From: Priapulus caudatus
Taxonomy: Eukaryota; Priapulida; Priapulimorpha; Priapulimorphida; Priapulidae
Assembly: GCF_000485595.1 (NCBI RefSeq)
Contig: NW_014577257.1
Span: 307,849 to 332,280 of the forward strand
Direction: 5' to 3'
Length of the DNA: 24,432 nt
Shown in pieces: positions 20,603-24,432 of the stretch; the first letter of the stretch is position 1, and the number at the start of each line of letters is the position of its first letter. Under the pieces are notes generated by a model, which was not told where the DNA came from, did not search any database, and saw only the letters and a list, made by a program, of their open reading frames with translations. Position numbers and translations under genes: made by a program.

Positions 20603-20846
20603 CTACAAGTGCTGCCAGTCGATGGAGAGCAGGCTAGAGTTGGACTCGAGCGCGTGCGCGATCTCCTGCGGCACGCTGTGCACCAGCCAGATCGTCTGCA
20701 GCCTGCGGTAGCGCTCGGGGTTCAGATGCAGCGGGTTGCCGCGCCGCAGGCCCTGGTCCGTCTCGCCGTAATCGTCAAGGTAGGGCGGCGGGAAGAAGCT
20801 GCCCTTTGTCCGCCCCGAGAGCAGCAGCACCTGGCACTCCCGCACC
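20603..20846 (-). CDS. UBR2-type gene, last exon with stop codon
   Basis: The acceptor is CCCTCGGCAG|G. It encodes VRECQVLLLSGRTKGSFF, PPPYLDDYGETDQGLRRGNP, LHLNPERYRRLQTIWLVHS, then ALESNSSLLSIDWQHL and TAG. The GC content and lack of indels against the family suggest good sequence quality here. Confidence 0.97.
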
Positions 20847-20870
20847 CTGCCGAGGGGGAAGGTGGGAGCC

Positions 20871-20905
<35 letters not shown>

Positions 20906-21002
20906 GAAAATGCGTGAGCAACTTCTTGTTATTATTCTTTCGCACTTATTATTATCATATATCTTTGAATCTTATCCATTAATAGCTCTCCTAACACACA
21001 CA

Positions 21003-21050
<48 letters not shown>

Positions 21051-24000
21051 CACGCACGCACACGCACCCACATAATTATTATACATATTATTATATGTGT
21101 AATTATATGTGTATTATTATCTCAGCGCTGCGAGGCGCGACCAACAGACGGGCGATGAAGAACGACAAAAGAGCATGTGAGTAATAGGAAATTTAAAGAA
21201 TTGTTAGGAAGAAAATAACGAATGCACGATCAAAAATAGCAAAAGTTTGAAATGTTTTTAAAAATAATAAAAAAATAGCAAAATTTAGCCACATTAGAAT
21301 TCTTGTTATTATTCTTTCGTATTATATATTATTATTATTATTATTATCATATATCTTTCAATATTTATATATTAATGCCTGCTGTTGGGGGCACTATGCT
21401 ATCATAGTGTTGCTGAGGGAAGGAATAGTGCGCGCGACGCGAGTAGCGAGGGCACTATTCCTTCCCAAGCAACACTATGAGAGCATAGTGCCCCAACAGC
21501 AGGCATTAATGTTTTTATGGCATCACATGACTATGCAATCTACTTTTCATGCGTATATACTTCTTTATACTCCCTAATTTTGCCGGTGCATTCGAGTAGA
21601 CAAAACGCTCGCGACACAAACACAATCGCCATTAATTCCAAAATCTTGCGTGGCGCCCAGACGCAAGAGATTCGTGACGTAAACACAATGCGTTATAATA
21701 ACAATGCGTCGCGCAAGCGATAGTGCCCGCTAAGGCGGGCACTATCTCTTCATAATGCCTGCTGCGTTATCCAATGAGATTGCAGCGATTCATCACGTCA
21801 TGCACTAACATCCATTAATAGTTCTTGTAATGTATGTAATTATTATACATATAATCAAGAGCGTATTAAGAAGGAGAGCAATGGTGAAATGTTAAAACCA
21901 TGTTGCAGTATTAGTCGAATTAAGAAACTTTGCCCGTTTTATTTTGACGATTCTTTGCGGTATTATTGATCAGCTGTTTTACCTTGCTAACACAAAACAA
22001 ACCGCTTGTCCTTACGATGCCCCTACGCTGAAATAATGAGCGGCAAAAATCTGGTATTTTTGCCGAAAACCGACTCGAGATCCCCGTTGGCTGCGACCCT
22101 CTCTCACTTTGTGGCCAGTGTGTTGCGTCCGGTCGCCGCTGTGTAGTGCTATGGTAGCGCCGACTCATTGCGTCAGTACTACAGAGCTTACTACATCTAG
22201 CATGAGGTGGGCACAGGTGGGGGTCATCACTATGGCAATCAATAACAGACGTCATTCATTCCATTTGTCAATCATTGATGGAAACACGCGAGGTTTCCCG
22301 AAGTTATCTCAAAGCGAGAGACGGTCGCAGTCAGCAGGTATTTCGAGTCGGTTTTCGGCAAAAATACCAGATTTTCACCGCTCATATCTCAGCGTAGGGG
22401 CATCGTAGGGACATGCGGTTTGTTTTATATTAACAAGGTAGGACAGCTGATCAATAATACTGCAAAGAATCGTAAAAATAAAACGGGGAAAGTTTATTTA
22501 TTCGACTAATACTGCAACATGGTTTCAGCATTTCACCGTTGTATGCTCTCCTTCTTTATACGCTCTTGATATCATTAACTGCACGTTACGGGTGCCGATG
22601 ACACGCCCGCGCGACTAGACTGCCGCCGTACCTCAGAAACAGTCCAACTCCGGCCCCGCAGCAGGCCGCGTGCGCCGTGCACGCGCCGACGGGTACGCCG
22701 TCCAGCTCCGTCTGACAGCAGTAGCTCTGTGAGCAGAGCATCGTACCGCAGACAAGACACATCGTCGGCGCACGGCTGTCGTCTCCGTCCGAGTTAGGAC
22801 ACCTGTCGGCAGACCCTCGGTTATACACAGCTGGTTTATAATATGCAGGATGTTATAATAGCTGTTTACTTATTATATATTATATTTATTAATATAAATA
22901 ATTAATGCTATTAATTTACCGACAGAATTTAATCATATTATTATTAATTTAGCAACAAAATTTAATCAATTCTTTATTATTAATTTAGCAACAGAATTTA
23001 ATTAAATTATTACTAATTATGTATTATTATTAAATTATATCACTACATGTACATGATTAGCATGTACATAGTGTAGTCGTGTGTAGACCTTTTCAATATG
23101 TTCCCGAGGGAAGGGGTGGTTGACAAAAATACGAGACAAAGAGAGAGGAAAAATAACCTATCCATACGTCAGTCATCACAAGTCAGGCAACCTTCAATGC
23201 CTCAATCTATGTTAATATTGTTGTACTATTCACTAACATTATATTAAATACAAATACACAGAGACACATGAAGGGAAAGAGAGGCGGAGGGAGGGAAGGA
23301 GGGAGGGAAGGAGGGAGGGAGGGAGGAATATGCCACAACATCCAATCCTATATTGAATTAATGTATTTTTTTGTAAGCATTGGGCGTGAGAGAGAGGGAA
23401 AGGGGAGAGAGAGAGAGAGGGAGAGGGGAGAGAGAGAGGGAGAGGGGAGAGAGAGAGGGAGAGGGGAGAAAGAGAGAGAGGGAGCGAGAGAGAGAGACAG
23501 TGACAGAGACAGAGAGAGATAGAGACGAACATACGTAAAGAGGGAGGCTTGGTTGATGAGTTCGCTGTAGTCGCTTGGCAGATGCACAAGCTGGTTGATC
23601 TCCAGTGGGTAGTCAAGGAGGCGTCTGCTGCGGTGTGACATCATGTCCCGCGCGGTGGGATGATCGCACCACCTGAACCACGCAAGCATCAACAAACATC
23701 AAGCAACTTCCTCCTGCAGTTTTTCTGGTTTCTCTAAATGATATTTTCATACTGAGTGATTAGAAATAAATAACTGAAAATAAATAAATAAATAAATAAA
23801 TAAATATATATTGTATATGTATATACTCATATATTTATTGTTAACTTAAACTAAATAAATACACTAATAAAATTATGGAATCAAATAGGAATACTATATA
23901 AAGAAAAAATTAAGAAAGAAAAAGAAAAAGAAGAAGAACTAGATGTAGAAGAAGGAGAAAGAGGAAGAGAAAGAGAAGAAAGAGAAGAGGAAGACCATAC

Positions 24001-24103
24001 CGTGAGACAAGTCGGTTGACTAGAGGTTCCTCGACAAGTTGCGTGAAGCTCGATGGAAGCGCCAAGTACGTGCAGATGCTCTCACCCTCACTATTAGGAA
24101 ACT
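20603..24103 (-). CDS. UBR2-type N-recognin E3 ubiquitin ligase, last four exons (partial)
   Basis: UBR1/UBR2 proteins are RING-type E3 ligases of about 1750 residues. They bind destabilising N-terminal residues and ubiquitinate the substrate with a RAD6-type E2 (N-degron pathway). Only the C-terminal end, about 218 residues, is here; the UBR box, N-domain and RING lie beyond the right edge. Exons on the minus strand are 24103-24001, 23672-23535, 22802-22632 and 20846-20603. All junctions are GT-AG, the last three introns are phase 2, and the joined frame is open. Visible landmarks are HLPSDYSELINQASLF, the cysteine-rich core SRAPTMCLVCGTMLCSQSYC followed by CQTELDGVPVGACTAHA, FLRVRECQVLLLSGRTKG, PPPYLDDYGETDQGLRRGNP, and the terminal IDWQHL. 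The cysteines and histidine match the zinc-binding C-terminal domain of this family. CQTELDG, RVRECQVL and IDWQHL resemble vertebrate UBR2 more than UBR1 or UBR3. Assignment to the UBR1/2 group is very firm. Confidence 0.96.
20873..20901. repeat. GA dinucleotide tract next to the last UBR2-type exon
   Basis: About 28 bp of GA repeat. On the gene's strand it is a TC tract about 27-55 bases upstream of the last exon, so it may serve as the pyrimidine-rich region before the acceptor. Confidence 0.9.
20923..21093 (+). repeat. Direct repeat, copy 1, carrying an ACGC microsatellite
   Basis: TTCTTGTTATTATTCTTTCG, TTATTATCATATATCTTT, CCATTAATAG and TAATTATTATACATAT occur in this order. The same order recurs at 21300-21855. 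Between the last two words this copy holds a (CA)/(ACGC)n array (about 20994-21070). Confidence 0.75.
20994..21070. repeat. ACGC tetranucleotide array
   Basis: (CACG)n with CA interruptions, about 75 bp, inside the last intron of the UBR2-type gene. Confidence 0.95.
21376..21505. mobile_element. 130-bp MITE-like hairpin flanked by TTAA
   Basis: The terminal inverted repeats TGCCTGCTGTTGGGG extend to about 55 bp per arm, through GCACTATGCT, CATAGTGTTGCT and AAGGAATAGTGC. They enclose a 20-base loop. TTAA lies immediately outside both ends (21372-21375 and 21506-21509). A TTAA duplication is typical of piggyBac-type elements, but the terminal bases do not match the usual piggyBac CCC start, so the superfamily is open. 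Confidence 0.7.
21719..21746. repeat. Perfect 12-bp-stem hairpin GATAGTGCCCGC
   Basis: GATAGTGCCCGC, loop TAAG, then GCGGGCACTATC. The GGGCACTAT word is shared with the hairpin at 21376-21505, and TGCCTGCTG recurs at 21755, so this looks like a relic of the same family. Confidence 0.85.
21855..22569. mobile_element. 715-bp fold-back element with diverged arms
   Basis: The arms 21855-22108 and about 22304-22569 are inverted copies with roughly 10-15 per cent differences by eye. Both hold TCAAGAGCGTAT, CCATGTTGCAGTATTAGTCG, TATTATTGATCAGCTGT, TACGATGCCCCTACGCTGA and TTTTTGCCGAAAACCGACTCG or close variants. The spacer of about 195 bp is unrelated. ORFs across the arms are short and appear on both strands only because the arms are complementary. 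It lies in the last intron of the UBR2-type gene. It is probably a non-autonomous fold-back or MITE element, older than the palindrome at 17947-18363. Confidence 0.75.
22632..22802 (-). CDS. UBR2-type gene, penultimate exon (zinc-binding core)
   Basis: The acceptor is TGCCGACAG|G and the donor TTTCTGAG|GTACGG. It encodes CPNSDGDDSRAPTMCLVCGT, MLCSQSYCCQTELDG and VPVGACTAHAACCGAGVGLF. This is the cysteine-rich C-terminal domain and the best conserved part of the visible protein. Confidence 0.97.
23278..23329. repeat. GGGA/AGGG tetranucleotide tract
   Basis: GAGGGAAGGAGGGAGGG words run for about 50 bp, all-purine on the plus strand. Confidence 0.93.
23388..23525. repeat. GA-rich purine array with an internal period of about 20 bp
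   Basis: GAGAGAGAGGGAGAGGGGA recurs about four times, then the tract degenerates into GACA/GAGA. On the gene's strand it is a CT tract immediately downstream of a splice donor. Confidence 0.93.
23535..23672 (-). CDS. UBR2-type gene, third-from-last exon
   Basis: The acceptor is GCGTGGTTCAG|G and the donor CTTTAC|GTATGT. It encodes RWCDHPTARDMMSHR, LLDYPLEINQLV and HLPSDYSELINQASLF. The split codons join to give R and T in frame with the neighbours. Confidence 0.95.
23783..23807. repeat. AAAT microsatellite
   Basis: About six AAAT units in the intron between 24001 and 23672. Confidence 0.9.
23905..23994. repeat. GAA/GGA purine tract beside a UBR2-type splice donor
   Basis: AAGAAAGAAAAAG, GAAGAAG and GGAAGAGAAAG words up to about six bases from the donor at 24000. 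On the gene's strand this is CTT-rich. Confidence 0.9.
24001..24103 (-). CDS. UBR2-type gene, fourth-from-last exon
   Basis: The acceptor is TTCTCTCATTACAG|AG and the donor CTCACG|GTATGG. It encodes EFPNSEGESICTYLALPSSF and QLVEEPLVNRLVS, matching the family pattern of a short conserved helix with LP before the SWC/RWC..HP motif. An upstream exon supplying one base must lie beyond the window or inside the terminal CA array. Confidence 0.85.
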
Positions 24104-24169
24104 CTGTAATGAGAGAAGGAAACACAACATGGAAGCACCTACGTCCTCAAACGACACTTGACATGCTGA

Positions 24170-24432
24170 GACGTGCAGGCACGCAGGCACACGCACGCAC
24201 GCACAAACACACACACACACAGGCACACACAAACAAACACACACACACACAGGCACACGCACGCACACACACACACACACACGCACGCGCACGCACGCAC
24301 ACACGCACGCACACATGCACGCAGGCACACACACGCACGCACGCACGCACGCACGCACACAGGCACACACGCATGCAGGTACACATGCACGCATGCACAC
24401 ACACACGCACGCAAGCAGACACGCACGCACGC
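24170..24432. repeat. CA / CGCA array running off the right edge
   Basis: (CA)n and (CGCA)n with GGCA and TGCA variants, about 260 bp. It lies in the intron upstream of the 24001-24103 exon of the UBR2-type gene. The long cysteine/valine/arginine ORFs on the minus strand are repeat translations. Confidence 0.96.

Larger units (their letters stand above)
21300..21855 (+). repeat. Direct repeat, copy 2, interrupted by hairpin elements
   Basis: The left words (TTCTTGTTATTATTCTTTCG, ATTATCATATATCTTT) occur at 21300-21358 and the right words (CCATTAATAG, TAATTATTATACATAT) at 21812-21853. The match to copy 1 breaks at ATTAA near 21371 and resumes at CCATTAATAG at 21812. This implies about 440 bp inserted at a TTAA-containing site. 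Confidence 0.6.
22803..23534 (-). other. UBR2-type intron with GGGA and GA arrays
   Basis: 732 bp, AT-rich near the downstream (lower-coordinate) end, with purine arrays at 23278-23329 and 23388-23525. The GA array stops about 10 bases from the donor of the 23535-23672 exon. Confidence 0.85.

Noticed and set aside
20609-20917. 102-residue plus-strand ORF
   Set aside because: It is antisense to the well-conserved last exon of the UBR2-type gene and ends in a GA repeat.

Overview
The window looks like a piece of an animal nuclear genome, most likely an invertebrate and possibly marine. Two animal gene families are split by short GT-AG introns (about 0.3 to 1.8 kb). There is a Pol III-type nuclear tRNA, abundant micro- and minisatellites, and fold-back elements of MITE type. 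Many single-base insertions and deletions inside the tandem repeats, together with a 10-base N gap, suggest an error-prone long-read or scaffolded assembly. I cannot name the species.

Layout. 1-2250 is a noisy satellite built from two alternating 20-bp half-units. 2251-8882 is AT-rich DNA without a gene I can support. It holds a large ATGT/GT array, TATC and TA tracts, a direct repeat flanking the ATGT array, and a 30-bp-period array of TTCACA motifs beside two GC hairpins. 8883-8955 is an intact tRNA-Phe(GAA).

9257-14388 on the minus strand is a complete six-exon gene of the CALHM (calcium homeostasis modulator) large-pore channel family. It predicts 363 residues, and every splice junction I placed keeps the reading frame. 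Intron 3 is filled with about 1.3 kb of TGGA-type tetranucleotide repeats. Intron 4 holds CA repeats, the N gap and an inverted, decaying copy of exon 5 that is probably an assembly fold-back.

14389-20602 is intergenic. It contains a long palindromic element (17947-18363), a small perfect hairpin, a 46-bp minisatellite and an AGCT-rich array. 20603 to about 24103 on the minus strand holds the last four recognised exons of a UBR2-type N-recognin E3 ubiquitin ligase, running off the right edge. Its introns carry two further hairpin or fold-back elements and GA, ACGC and GAA microsatellites. The window ends in a CA/CGCA array.

The two protein genes are head to tail on the same strand and work in unrelated processes (plasma-membrane ion/ATP channel; N-degron proteolysis). 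I see no evidence of an operon or a functional link. I found no clearly new gene system. The most unusual items are the repeat architectures, the CALHM tail with a PPAY motif, and the inverted exon 5.
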